Source: Paragorgia papillata (lineage: Eukaryota > Cnidaria > Anthozoa > Scleralcyonacea > Coralliidae). From it: a DNA stretch of 64,000 nt. The notes beneath the pieces are model-generated. The model did no database searches. It was not told the DNA's origin and was given only the letters and a program-made list of their open reading frames with translations. Below, piece after piece: positions 20,355 through 35,800 of this stretch. Location of the stretch: positions 434,001 through 498,000 of the forward strand of contig JAWNZC010000408.1 of NCBI GenBank assembly GCA_035771165.1, in the 5' to 3' direction. The position numbers and the translations under genes are program-made. Each line of letters opens with the position of its first letter. The first letter of the stretch is position 1.

Positions 20355-22218
20355 CAGTTTCACTGTGTTATTCACTATCATGCTGAATGTTACATAAATT
20401 AAAATTATTATATTTTCAGGATGATTGCCAGTAAGGCTGGCGCTAAACTTCAATTTTATTCGACGCAAATGCAACGTCTAACTCGGCGTCTTGGGGGGGG
20501 GGGGGGGGGGGGGGAGATGGGGTAGTGACGCGCGAAAGAGTTGATGGGAAGACTAATCCCATCGCTCCTTGCGCACCCCCTCCCCCCCCCCCCCCCCAAT
20601 CGCGCCTGGGTACGAGGCAGTAACCTAATCCCTAAAATGAATTTTTTGGAAAGGGCGTTAAAACTGAAGAAGGATGCGTATTAACATTTTTTAAATATTC
20701 ATTTCGTTTTTGAGGTATTTGTTGTCGGGTCTTTTTTCATATGCAAATAAGAGTGGTGACGTTTATGCAGGCCAACAGCATTGCGGCTAGTCTTGAATTT
20801 GAACATATCTTAAATATTAACCAACAAAATCACTTGAAACTTTTCATGTGGATACAGGCCATAGAAATAATAGGCCTATTATTTCTACAGACTACCCAAC
20901 AGTATCTCTGGCTTAAAAGTTTTTTTGAACGTAGCTTAAAAAGTTACTGTAACTTTTTAAGAAGCTACGTTCAAAAAACTTTTAAGCTAGAGTAGCCTTA
21001 AACTATGCCTGATTCTTCGCCTGGCTGCGTTCGGAATTTATTTATCAATAATTCATTCCGGTTTTATTGTTACCATAGCTAGGAACAGGTTAGTTTTCGG
21101 ACCTTTGAGTTACTTTATCAAAAATCTTCGTTTTCTCCCATAATATGTTTTCAAACTTTTGTTTCAAATTGGTTAAGACTTAAGTCATTGGAAATGTGTC
21201 AAACCAGTACCATCCCCAAAATGTTTGCCAGCGAGAGAAAAATACATCAATTTGTTTTAGAAGTTAAGAGGTTTGGAAATTATGGCGACCATAAAACTTG
21301 AATTGAACGATGTTCCACAGTTGGGTGGTCTGTATTCGCATGCAGTTTCAGGTGTTTTTATTGTTTAATTTCGAAGATATGTCTGGCCAACTTAAAGGCT
21401 TGATACAATGCTGTTGGCCTGCATAAATGTCATCACTACCTTATTTGCATCATTAGAAAACCCCCAAACAACTCAAGAACGAAAATCGATATCGAAAAAA
21501 GTTAATTAAGGGGCTATGTCACCATCTTTTTAGCAATTCTTACAGAAACCAGATCGTCCTAAAATTGCACAAGATCTCGCAATAACGGTTTTATGTACTG
21601 TTTAATAAACGAGCAGGAGATATAAAGACACGAGGCGAAGCCGAGTGTTTTTATATCTGATAAAACACGAACTGCGAGTTTATTGAAGGGCTTCAAAAAC
21701 GAACCACTTGGTAAGTTCATTGGCGTAGTAAGTTTGAAAAATAACCTTGTCTAAGCCGAGAAAATCAAAGATAAATTTTATATAAATCAGGAGGTATCTT
21801 TATCACATATAAAGACACTGATTAAACATTAATTTCTTTTGAATTTTCCTCATGAATTATTAATGAGTTTTTGAATATTATATAAAAAACATAAAAGAGA
21901 TACTTGAAACAGAAACGTGCACAGAAGTGCGCATAGTCAAAATTACAGCGAGATTGAAAGGGATTGCAAATATGACATTTTGATTTCCTGTTGGCCTGGC
22001 GGCAATTACACGGCCAAAAACGCGCGAGTTGCAACAGGTCTGTTGCCGCAGGCCGCTGCATGTTATTAAATCCTGATTAAATCAGCAGACTTACTGCAAC
22101 ATGTTAACAACCTGCAGCAAACCTGCACATCCCGCGAGTTGTAACAAGCCTGTGAGATTTCTGGCTGTGTGGGTTTAGGCCAATTTGTGCAAAAACGTGG
22201 TCTTAAAGATTCCGAAAT
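20355..22218. other. Intergenic, with foldbacks
   Basis: Holds G- and C-runs at about 20496-20598, the hairpin 20899-20995 (annotated), and a foldback at about 21600-21690 (CTCGTTTATTA-type arms). A word-type MITE fragment is at 22010-22165 (GTTGCAACAGGTCTGTTGC). No gene was recognised. Confidence 0.4.
20899..20995. repeat. Hairpin of the GTAACTTTTTAAG repeat
   Basis: Arms AAAAGTTTTTTTGAACGTAG and its complement meet at AAGTTACTGTAACTT. One arm (AGTAACTTTTTAAGCTACG..) recurs at 44485-44560. Confidence 0.75.
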
Positions 22219-24781
<2,563 letters not shown>

Positions 24782-24806
24782 ATGGCGAGTTTGGAGTTAG
24801 AAGAAG
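24782..24806 (+). CDS. MYL6-like: Myosin light chain alternative first exon 1a
   Basis: ATG followed by ASLELEE in frame, one base left over, then consensus donor GTAAGC at 24807. The phase matches the acceptor at 25805, giving [14 protein letters not shown]. This makes a shorter, more acidic N-terminus than exon 1b. Confidence 0.6.
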
Positions 24807-26791
24807 GTAAGCTTTCAGTTCTATAAAAGGCATTCAGTATTTCGAAATTCGTGACCGAAACTCGACCAGACTTGGTTGTTCATGTCCTTAAATATTGTCC
24901 TTCAGTTGTTGGCTGGTCCATTTGTTATGACTACTTGATGGTTCTTGCTCTGTTCATTTCAATCAGTGTTTATATACTTGAATAATACGATATATCATAC
25001 GATCCAAACTTCTTTCTGATCGAGTTATATTTTTCAAACTTGAAACAATTCATATTTGGGATATGAAATCTCGAAATGGGACAACATTCCAATGATTCTA
25101 TGAACAAAGCCAGAGGCAAATGGCGATGTTTTGCCATATGGTCGTTGTCGTTGTCGTAGATTAACATCTATATTTAATGTAAACGGTGTTGCGGCTTCAA
25201 TCTTGATTGTTCTTGTCGTAAAAATGTCGTGTGAGCGTATCAATATTGCCAACGAGGCAACGACATCATGATGTACAAACTTTCTAATTGCTGCGGCATC
25301 GCCATCGGCAAGTGCTCCCCTTCTCGAAGCAATTCTGTGGATAATAAGTAAACGATTGAGAAACATTGTTGATAATTGGGAGCAGACGACAGGCTTTATC
25401 TAGCACCTTATTTGGCTGCATACCTTAAATTTCCGGACAGGCGGTAGCGATAGTGTTACCTAATCGTGAAAAGCTTATCATCCGACGCCAGTGAGTTCGA
25501 TAACTGAGGTTCGACAAAGCAATCAAGGGAACCCAGAGGAAAAATGGTTTGTATTCCTGTTACTCGGTGTGTGCGCTATTGTTCACTTTTGTCCAGGTTT
25601 TAATCGTTTTTTCGCTTTTGCAGACAACCTTCTCCGACGTTAAGATAGAGGGTAAATAAAAACGCTCGTCTTCTTGCCTTTAGTCGCACACAGAGATCCC
25701 AAGTTTCTAGATTTCAGTCGTAATGTCGTTATTTAGTAAACAGTGTGTTAGCGATAACAATTCGGCATGGCCAGTGATTCTTTTTAATCATTTGTTATCG
25801 ATAGAGTACAGAGAAGCCTTTTCCTTGTTCGACACAGTTGGAGATGGCAAAATTGAATGCAGTGAATCCGGAGATGTCATTCGTTCGCTCGATTTCAACC
25901 CGAGTAGTGAAGATATCAAGAAAGTTGTAATCGACGTCGACCCCAGAGGTAAAATGAACTCTTTAGCAGAAAATTTTTCTTCAACATATTAGTGCTAGGA
26001 AAAAGTTGTTTTATTTTCTCTAGTTTTATACAGTCAGCGCGGTTTGTGAAAATATATTATCTCTCAAGTCTGGATCCACTGATGCGATCGGGGCGTTGCC
26101 ATAGTTTATCGCGCTCCCTGCATGTGTTTTAGAAATGTTTTTCCAAGAAAAGTTTCCTTCAATTTCTCGCTTTAATCGCGCGCAATTGCCAATCAAGTGT
26201 TATTTTTGGGAAACGCAACCTATTTGCCTGAATTGTGTGTTTGCACTTGTAGTTTACAAGTGGTTGTTTATAAGAGTTGTTGTCACTCCCTTGCCCTGCT
26301 CAGGCTGGTCCGAAACACACCGCCTGTCTGTTTCTTGGTTCAGGTGCGTTTTGTCATTGTTGAGATCTACATTCTCTGCTGGATACTCCCCACATGTCCA
26401 AGTTAACACAACCCGAGATCTTTAAACTGAAATCTGTCTGTGCGCTTTGCTTGAATAAATTTTGGTCCAACTTTTACATCTGTTTGAAGTGGGGTAATTA
26501 AATCACTAAGGCAACCAGATACTCTTACCCAGTAGTCTTGGTCTGTTGTGGGACAATTAGACCTGATTATACAGTAACATATTGACTTATGGGATAATTG
26601 GCTGATTTTTTTACTGTAGTCTGTAGTTTTTAGGCAGTACTGTATACAAACCCCCTAGTGGGAGCAAGTGGCATTTAATTAAATATTACCATCCTTGTAA
26701 TTAAATAAGTTGCATAGGCATATTGCGAGGGCCATCTGTAATCCATCCAACTGAAAGAGTTGGATAGCCAGGCAGGGTCTTGGGTTTGGGT

Positions 26792-26825
<34 letters not shown>

Positions 26826-29800
26826 TGCTCCCCTGAAAAGTTTGAATTTCTAGGGTCTCTGATTATTTCCTGTATTTTGAGGCAAGTATTTAAGAGTAAT
26901 CTGAAAGCCATAAATTACATAATTTTGTTGAAATCAAACCAGAACATAGCATGATACATGTCAGAATATCTTACTAGATTTATTTATAAACAAGTTGTAA
27001 ATGTAGAAACAGGTTGGAGGCATTTTGTATAGACCCTTAGTATTGAAATGTATAGCATATGCATGCCTGCAATATACCTATATAATACATCATTGACTGT
27101 CTACTCACTTGGCCTTAATACAACTGTACTCCCACCCCTCTCCTCCCTCCATGGATTTAAACTTATAACGAGAATGAACTTGGATATACCCCCCTGGTTA
27201 CACCACTGCCTGTAAATTTAACTATGTTTCTTTGGATGCATTATCTTTACCTGAGTGAATAACATGATATGAATGTATCAGTCCAGGGGTGGATCTAGGA
27301 TTGTTGAAAGGGGGGTGTCCTAGGGGAAGCCGAGCCTTCTAGGGGGTTCCCCCAGAAATTTTTTAGTTCTTGGGTCTCTGAAATGGCATTTCCAGGAATT
27401 TGAGAGCCATTTGAGGGCACGTTTGAGCACTCCACAGTATAGAAAAAAGGTTATATTTTTGGGTTACATGTACTTACAGTATAAAACATTTATGTAAACA
27501 CTTTTTTTCAAATATTTTGCAAATATTTATGCAAAGACCTGCAATAATTATATTTAGTGTCTTTTAATAATTTTTTCTAGACCAAAGAGGGGGGTGGCTA
27601 GCCACCCAATCCACCACCCCTAAATCCGCCCCTGCAGTCAATTCCAATTGTGCCCCCCCCTGGGCCAACACCTGGGCATTAGACATTTTGAGAACAAATT
27701 GTCCATGTCCCTACCCTGGGGAAAGAACATAGTGCCAAGGCCCCACCCCTGGGCAACAAATTCAGGTCTAAATCCCCAATGAAAACACGGATAAATCGCT
27801 TCAAATCAAATCAATAACCACATAAATAGAAGGTAACATTATCTCTAATTATTGAAAAAATTGTTGTATTTTGAGCTTATTTAACATCCTATTTATTTGA
27901 AAGTTTGAAACCTTATTAGTTTCAAATATATTTCCATTAGAATGCCCACACAGCACCCAACTTGATAGATTTTCACAGTGCATTACAGTGCATAGCAAGT
28001 GTGAATGTTCCATGTCCTGACCCCCAAGTTATGCATTTTTGGTGATAGCCCTACCCCCCAGGATTAGCAAAAATAGTGAATGCCCGGGGGGTATAGTTGG
28101 AATTGACTGATACATGAGCCTCTAAATTGCATACTTTACTTGTGCTGACAATTCAACATTATCCAGTGATTAAAATACACACCTGTCATGTGTTTTGGTA
28201 TACACTGTGAATGAAATGAAATTATGTTTCCTTTTGGGACTTTTGTGCCACAGATTAATTTGACCATGTCCACACTCCACACTATTAAATCCGTTGTTTT
28301 TTTATTGAAAACATAGACTTTGATATCTATGCACAATATCATTTTTTGAAATTATCTGAGTGTTCTTTCAAAAAAGCCAAACTTTATAATTTTCATGTCA
28401 CATGCAATACATGTACATGCACTTTACAATCAAAATGGAAATACCTTCCCACTTCTTCTGTAGTTTGTTGTGTATTACTGTAGCCACTATCAAAACCTGA
28501 GAATATGTTTTGTTGAAAACTGTACATAAATAGCATAATTTAGCTTTAAATGGCATTTATTCATAATACGTATAATAGATGTTTATCCCAAATCAATACC
28601 AACAGATGAATATACATTAAGAATTGGCGACTTTTATCGCTAGACTTCCCTCGTATTTCAGTGCGCTACAGAAATGCAGTAATACACAACCAACAACAGA
28701 AGCGGAAGTGGGAAGAGATTACAGTACATGTACATTACTTTTTCCTGGTCTGGTGTCTAGCAAGTTGGCTGGTATCCTCTTATCTGAATCCCACAACCAG
28801 ACCAGATGTAAGCTAGTCGAAGAATGAACTCATTTTACAGTATAGACCAAAACATAGTTATTTTTTTATTATATAATTAAACACTAAAGACTATTCCAAG
28901 CTGAGTTAAGTTCTGCAAAATTGCATTAATTGGTCAAGAAAAATATAATAAAATAAAATACTTTGTGTTTATCTAAAATAAAGTTATTTCCAGGTTTAAT
29001 TAAATCAAATTTTACCCTAAATTTTCATTTTGCTAATTGCTATATAAAAATAGTGCAAAATCACAGTACTGAGAAATATTTGACCTCAGTCTCAAAAATC
29101 AACCCTTGTCCTACAGCCATAACTAATATTTTGCTTGTTATAATATTTTACATTTACCAACCATTACTTGTTTTAGGAATTAAACGCATTACTTTTGAGG
29201 AATTTCTGCCCATTCTTCATGCGGTTGCACAAAAATGTCCCAAGAAGCCTAAACCTGAGGATATTTTTGAAGGATTTAAAGTTTTTGACAAAGATGGCTT
29301 TGGTGTTGTGCTGTCTGGTGAACTTCGACACGTTTTAACTGGTCTAGGTGAGTTATTGAACTTTCAAAAGCACATTTTACTGATCAGAAATCACTTTTTT
29401 TTAAAAGGAATATTTTAATAATAATAATTGCTGCCGACCGAAGGGAGGCAACACACTAATCTTTACTTGAGTTAGCTGTGTCTTGTGCCCAGATCTCTTG
29501 GCCGAGCTATGTATATGCGACTTGAATCTCAGTTTGAAAATGTCTGTCTGTTGACCGAGTTTGTGACGTTTTGTGAGGGATTTCTCTTGCTGAGCCATTT
29601 ACTAACTATTGTTCTAGGCATCAACATGTCGTCTCATAATGTATTTTACTTAATAATAATTTTTGGACTTCCCAGTCTCCTTTGCAGGCAACCTTGTTGG
29701 CTCTTTATATTGGGAAGAGGTGAAAAAAACGTGGGTAGAGTGCGCAAAGTTGGGTGGAGTGGATGAATTTGGGTGGAGTGGCAAACTTTGGTGGAGTGGG

Positions 29801-32800
29801 CATACTCTGGTGGGGGAGAGGGGAACTCTGCTAGATTTGTGGCCAAACTCTGGTGGATTGGGCAACGTCGGGTGGTGTGGGCAAACTTGGGTGGAGTGGG
29901 CATACTCTGCAGGTGGTGTGGGGGGGGGGGGAACTGTGGTAGATTGGGTGAAGTCGGGTGGCATGGGCCAATTTGGGTGGAGTGGCAAACTCAGGTGGAG
30001 TGGACAAACTCAGATGTAGTGGACATTTGGGGGGGGGGGTGGGGTGGTGTCACATGGGCCACAAACTGCACAGAGTTGCTTGCAGAGTATGCTAAAGGTT
30101 TTTGTCCCATTTGAGCAAGTGTGCGATAGTAACTTCTAGTAATAAATAAATGTAGGTTATACCTTAATATCTACCATATAGGGTATATGCAATCAGGAAT
30201 CATAGAATAGATAATGGAGGGAAGCTGGATAGGAAACTTACAAAACCGGAAACGATATTTGCACAACTTGCTATGGTAATTATACACTTATAAGGGGCTG
30301 ATGCACCTAACGGGTTGTCCCACATGGCTAATTGGCTAAAATTAAGGTTGGGCAGTTTACCGGGTTTTTTCGGTTTTATTATTAAACCGGTTTTTTCGGT
30401 TTAGCTTTTAGAAAAACCGGATAACCGTCATCATTATTTATTAGAATGTTACAATGTATAATTTGTTTAGTTCTTAAACTGAACGTTCGTTTTGCGCCGT
30501 TCAATTATTGTGCCGTGATTTATGCAGTTATTTATAATTATACAGCCAAATTATGACGTCCAGCGCTATTAAAAATTTGAAATTGCGTTCCTTCAATTAG
30601 TTCAATTCTGAAATTGCGTTAGTTTCTGAAATTTTGAAAAACCAGTTTTACCGGTTCAGGATCGGACGGTTTGTGGCGGTTTTTATTTCAATCAAAACCT
30701 CCCTAGCTTAGCTAAAATCAGACACTGCTGAACTTAAGTGATATTACACTATTGTTTAATTAATTTCAGCAATAGCTGATCCTGGCCATGTGGTACCATC
30801 TGTTTGTTGCATTAGCCCCTAATAAGTGTAGAATTACCATAGCAAGTTGTGCAAACACCGTTTCCGGTTTTGTAACATCGTTTCAAGTTTCCTATCCAGT
30901 TCCCCTTTGATTATCTATGCAGGAATCAATGTCAAAATTTGCCCATCATAAATGTGGCTTAGATTAATAGGATCTACATGTAGATGACATCTAGTCATCT
31001 CTTTGGGGAGGGCATCCACTGGTTTACAGTGTATTTATACCTTTTGGGTAAATTTGAGGAAGTTAGCATTTTGAACACCCAAACGTTTTGCCACTTGATA
31101 CTGCGATTTTCAGTTGAGCTCTGAGACCGGAAGTTTTATTGAAAAGTTTGACAATTTGACACGTTACCATGGGAAATTTGAATTTTTGTGCACTTTGACC
31201 AATAGAAATTAAGGCGTTGCCCAAACTCTGAAATTTGCCCATGACAACATTCAAATTCTCACATGACAACGTTTCGAATTTCCCTTGGCAACTAGTGCGT
31301 TTCCAAGGATGAAACGTTTAAATAAAACGATGTATCCAGGGTTTTCATTAATATTTTGTACAACCGGCTAATTATAAATTATAGGCGTCCGAGCACCGAA
31401 GGTGCGAGATTTCTAGGGGGGTCCGGGGGCATGCACCCAAAATTTTGAAATCTAAAGTCTCTGAAATGCCATTTCCTGCGTTCTGGCGAAAGATTCTCGT
31501 AGAATTGCAATGGTCAGAAAACAAACTTTTTTGTCTAAAATGTTACAGGTTCTTGTTTAGAAATTAGCAGGTTTCTACATGAAGAACAAAAGTAGAGATT
31601 TTCTGAGGGTGCGAAAGGCTATTTTCGGTAGAAACGCTGCTTGCAAATACAATGGCTATAGATGCAACATTGTAGATTTCATCTTATGTCATATGATAGA
31701 AAAAAAACCAATTTGATGAAAAGTGTTTAATGTAAATTTAACTTTTGACAAATCAATGTTTATAATTCTTTTCTGAACTAAAATTTGAATTAATCTGAAT
31801 AACAAGTTAATCTGAATCTGAATCTGAACTATCATAATCACTATCAGTACTGTCCTCGACGTCACTGTCGCATTCTTCCAGATCTACTGCTGGTAATTTA
31901 AATAAGTTGGCAGCAGCATCCACCTCTTCCTCAGTCCCCATCATTCCAGCGTTGTCTTCAAACTCTTCTTGTTCACATAACGATTCATCTTCCATTTCCT
32001 GATCGTGAACATTGACAGAAGAACCAACCTGTATGGACACATCTACACAATGTGCCCTCCCTTCTGCGTTAGATGGTCGTTTATTTGCAATGGACATCTT
32101 TCGCCTTGGTTTTGCGAGCCACTGCTTCAGAGTAGAATCGATTAATGCGGTTGAATCTTTTACTTCTGGACCGTTGATGGAAATATGGAGTAGCGATTCC
32201 AGCATGTCATTCTTTAAGCGCGACCTTACTCGCGTCTTCACTCTCTTGACACAAGAAGCTCCTCGTTCAGGCCAAGCACTACTCACAGGAATGGACAAGC
32301 ACAACTCCGCCACTTCCAACAGGAGAGGGAAAAGATACTGGAGAGTTGCTCGCATTTTCATAAGGTATTCAAGCACCCATTCTGTCGGTGTTTGGGCAAT
32401 CAGATGCCTCTTGACTGGTGGCGTCAGTATCTCGGCTGGGATATCATCCTTGATGGCCAGGAGATTATATTTGAACTTTCTCCACTCGCATATTAGCTCT
32501 TCTTTTTTTTCATCTTTGGCTTTGACCTCCATTTCTTGGTAGAAATGATCTGCCAAAATAACAATATCCTTCATACCATACTCTTTAAATACTGGCTCCG
32601 ACTTGTTTGGGACAGCTAAAGGATTGAAGATTCTGAAGGCTGTTAAGACTGGGATGCTTCCATCAAATCTATTGTTAATGTTATCCCTTAAAGCTGCAAC
32701 ATAAGCCTTCGTCAAAGTCGTGAGCTGCTTCTCATCCGAGCTACAAGTGGTCGCATATCACATTGGGAAAGTCTGCCACCCTCTGAAAGATCTTTCTTCA

Positions 32801-35800
32801 AATTCGTCAGTGGTTTCTCCTCATCAACAATTGCTCCAAGTTCATCCAAGGTAAACTTAATGGCAGGATCAATGGCTGCAAACGAAACAGCTCCTTTTTG
32901 AAAGGCTCTGCTGAGATGGGCAAGAATTGGGATTGCTTCATTGAGCAAATATACAGTACCTAGGAATTTGACATTTCCTACTTGTTTCAGAAGACCAATT
33001 GCTGCCGAGTCATTCTCCTCCTTTAACTGTCGAAGAGTTTGTGTCAATGCTGCGAAATCGTTATAGACCCCCTCTATAGCTCTTTCGGTGGACAGCCAAC
33101 GGGTCCTGCAGGCTTTGTGAAAACGCTTACTTAGTTTCTTCTTTCCACGTCTGGTCATAGCATTAGTGACTCCAAGTTCACTTGCATTCATTACAGCCTT
33201 TGCATATTTTGCAGCTTTTTTCGGCGAGTTTTTGAAAAGGGACCAAAGTTGTATGAGAATTTTCTCCATTGTTAGTATGTATGAAACAGAATTGTTTGCA
33301 TCGCCACAAGCCAAAGCTAATCGATGGGCAATGCAGTGAACATTTATAAGAGGCTTGTTATCTGAGCGAAGTTTAGCTGCCACGCCATTCTTCTTTCCCG
33401 TCATCACAGATGCTCCATCACTTGCAAAGCTTGCAAGCTTAGATTTTTCCAATTTGCTATCTTCAAGTTGCTGATTGAGAACAGTCCAAATGGTATTGGC
33501 ATCTGCTGACTGTGAATTCTGAAACAGGTCATTTGCAGACAGAAAATCTGTTGTAGCTTTATTGGTTTGTGGGTCAACATACTTAATGAAAGTTAGCAAC
33601 TGTTCTTGATTAGAAATGTCGCAAACTTCATCACACAGTAATCCAAACCAATTTGCTTTTCTGCACTTCTCTGCCACTTGTGATTTAATTTGATACCCCA
33701 GCGCTAAGAACATTTCTCTGAATGATCCAGCTGAGCGATGCTGAAAATATTTCATATCTGTCAATCCTAATCGTTCAAGCACGTCCAAAAAGCTGGAAAT
33801 TTTGAAGTTTGGTAACTCTTCTTTTGCTAGCCAATATATTGACAGAAAAGCATTGTAATACACAGCATCGTTTTTCTTTTCTTTCCTGTCAAGTTCTGCC
33901 TGGAATGGAGAGGTTCTGTTAATCAGTTCACACATTGCAGCTTTATGCTGTCGACTATTGGCATGTTCCTCTACTGCTTTACGTTTAAAGCGGACTCCAG
34001 CCTGAAGATTAAACTTCTTGCACTTGTTTTTTGCATTTTCAGTATTGTGCTTTCGGCAAATGAAACAGAACATGCCCTCACCTTCCTCGTAAATAAGCCA
34101 ATTATATCCCGTCTTTTCACAGTAAGTTAATTTATTATCTGTTATCCAAGCATGTTGAAAACGATCACCTTTTGAACTGATACGCTTCACCTCATCTGGA
34201 TTCAGGTTGGTACATTTCTTGTTTTTGCACGAGTAGAAACTGTGTACTTTGTTATTGTGGCTGAATGATTCATTGATATATTTTATGGCACCAGCCTCAT
34301 CTATTGTAGCTGGTAAACGTCTGGTTTCTTTGGCTTTATTTGAGTTTGAATCAGCTGCAGTAAAAGATGCACTTTCTGTTTCTGTTTGAGTTTCATTTTT
34401 ATCTTTGTCCACTTGAACATCGCCATCTAAAAAAATCATAAATAATATTTTGTGAACAAAAGTGTGATAATGCAAGTGCACTCTTCTCAACCTCTTTGGA
34501 AAATTTGAATAATTTTTGAACCTCGACAGGTATGTGTAATGTGTACATAAATAATACATGGTACCCCAATGTATTTATGTACCCCAATGTATCTATGAAA
34601 TAGATTTTATTATATCTTTATTCATTTAACAACATTGTAGTGTCACTGTGAACTGGTATATGGTACTATTATAAAATAGTTTTAAATTATTTTGTCATGA
34701 CAGCCAGACTGTGTTGAAACAGAATTTATAATTATATGCATTTTATCACTGACCCGTGACAAGAAAACATTGACCCGTGACGATTATTTAATATTAAAAA
34801 CAATAGGTAATAATGTACACTACCTGTGTTGTCCATTCTTCTCTGCTTGTGAGTGAAAAATGCATCAAAAGCTGATGACTGAAAGCCTGTTGAATTTCCT
34901 CTGCCATGCTTTTTACTCGCCATGTTTTCCAATTTTCACCCGCCATGTTTGTTGGGCCTTAATGCAAATATGTTATGAAGTATCGCATAAGATAGATCGG
35001 CGACCGCTCATCGTTCAAATTACTTTTTCGAGTTGCGAGAAAATGGCAAGAGAATTTCAAAACAATGTGAAATATTTATACGACATAAACTCGTGAGTCA
35101 TGAACACTATTTTATAAGTTTACTATAGAAAACGAAAACACTATTACCTAACTTGTCATTTTAAATAATTATACACATGCTCGATAGACAATACTTAAAT
35201 TATTTTTTATTAAAAGTTTTATACGTGGCTCAGAAAAATTTACCAGACACAAAAAAAATAGCCGGCGGTCTTAGGCCAAACAGGCGGCGGTAAACCGCCG
35301 GTAACCGCCTATTAATGAAAACACTGTGTATCTCCAAGCTCAACTGAAAATCGCAGTAACAGTGCCCTATTAAACATTTACCAATTACTCGCTGATCTTT
35401 CCAACTTAAAAAATTCAGGTTTAATATCAGTGGGTTTTTTTGTCAGCTGCTTCTGATGGCAGCGTATACAATTGTTATTCTTGTACAGTCAACTCTCGCC
35501 TTGCGGACACCCCGCTATTACGGACAGCCCGCTGTTAAGGACAGTTGGTAAATCCCCGGCCAAAACTACTATGAAATGTATTGAAATAACTCTCGCTATT
35601 ACGGAATTGTGGACACTTCATGTGGTCCCCAACAAACATTTTTATTGTTCTACTCTCGTTGCAACGGACACCTTGGACGTATTTTTCTCTCGACACATGA
35701 AAGTGAATGACTTTTTAATTTATCGAGTGACATATTTATGTTACTGATTCATGTTACCGTTGTATTTTTGGTTTTGGAATAAAAAAAATATTTGAATACA

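Noticed and set aside
25034..25366. 110-codon minus-strand ORF
   Set aside because: Lies in repetitive, self-complementary sequence (GGCGATG/CATCGCC, GTCGTTGTCG words) inside myosin light chain intron 1; no family features.
29646..30114. Overlapping ORFs on both strands (Trp/Gly-rich and Pro-rich)
   Set aside because: By-products of the G-rich minisatellite.
32012..32542. 176-codon plus-strand ORF
   Set aside because: It is the antisense shadow of the hAT transposase, whose frame carries the family motifs.
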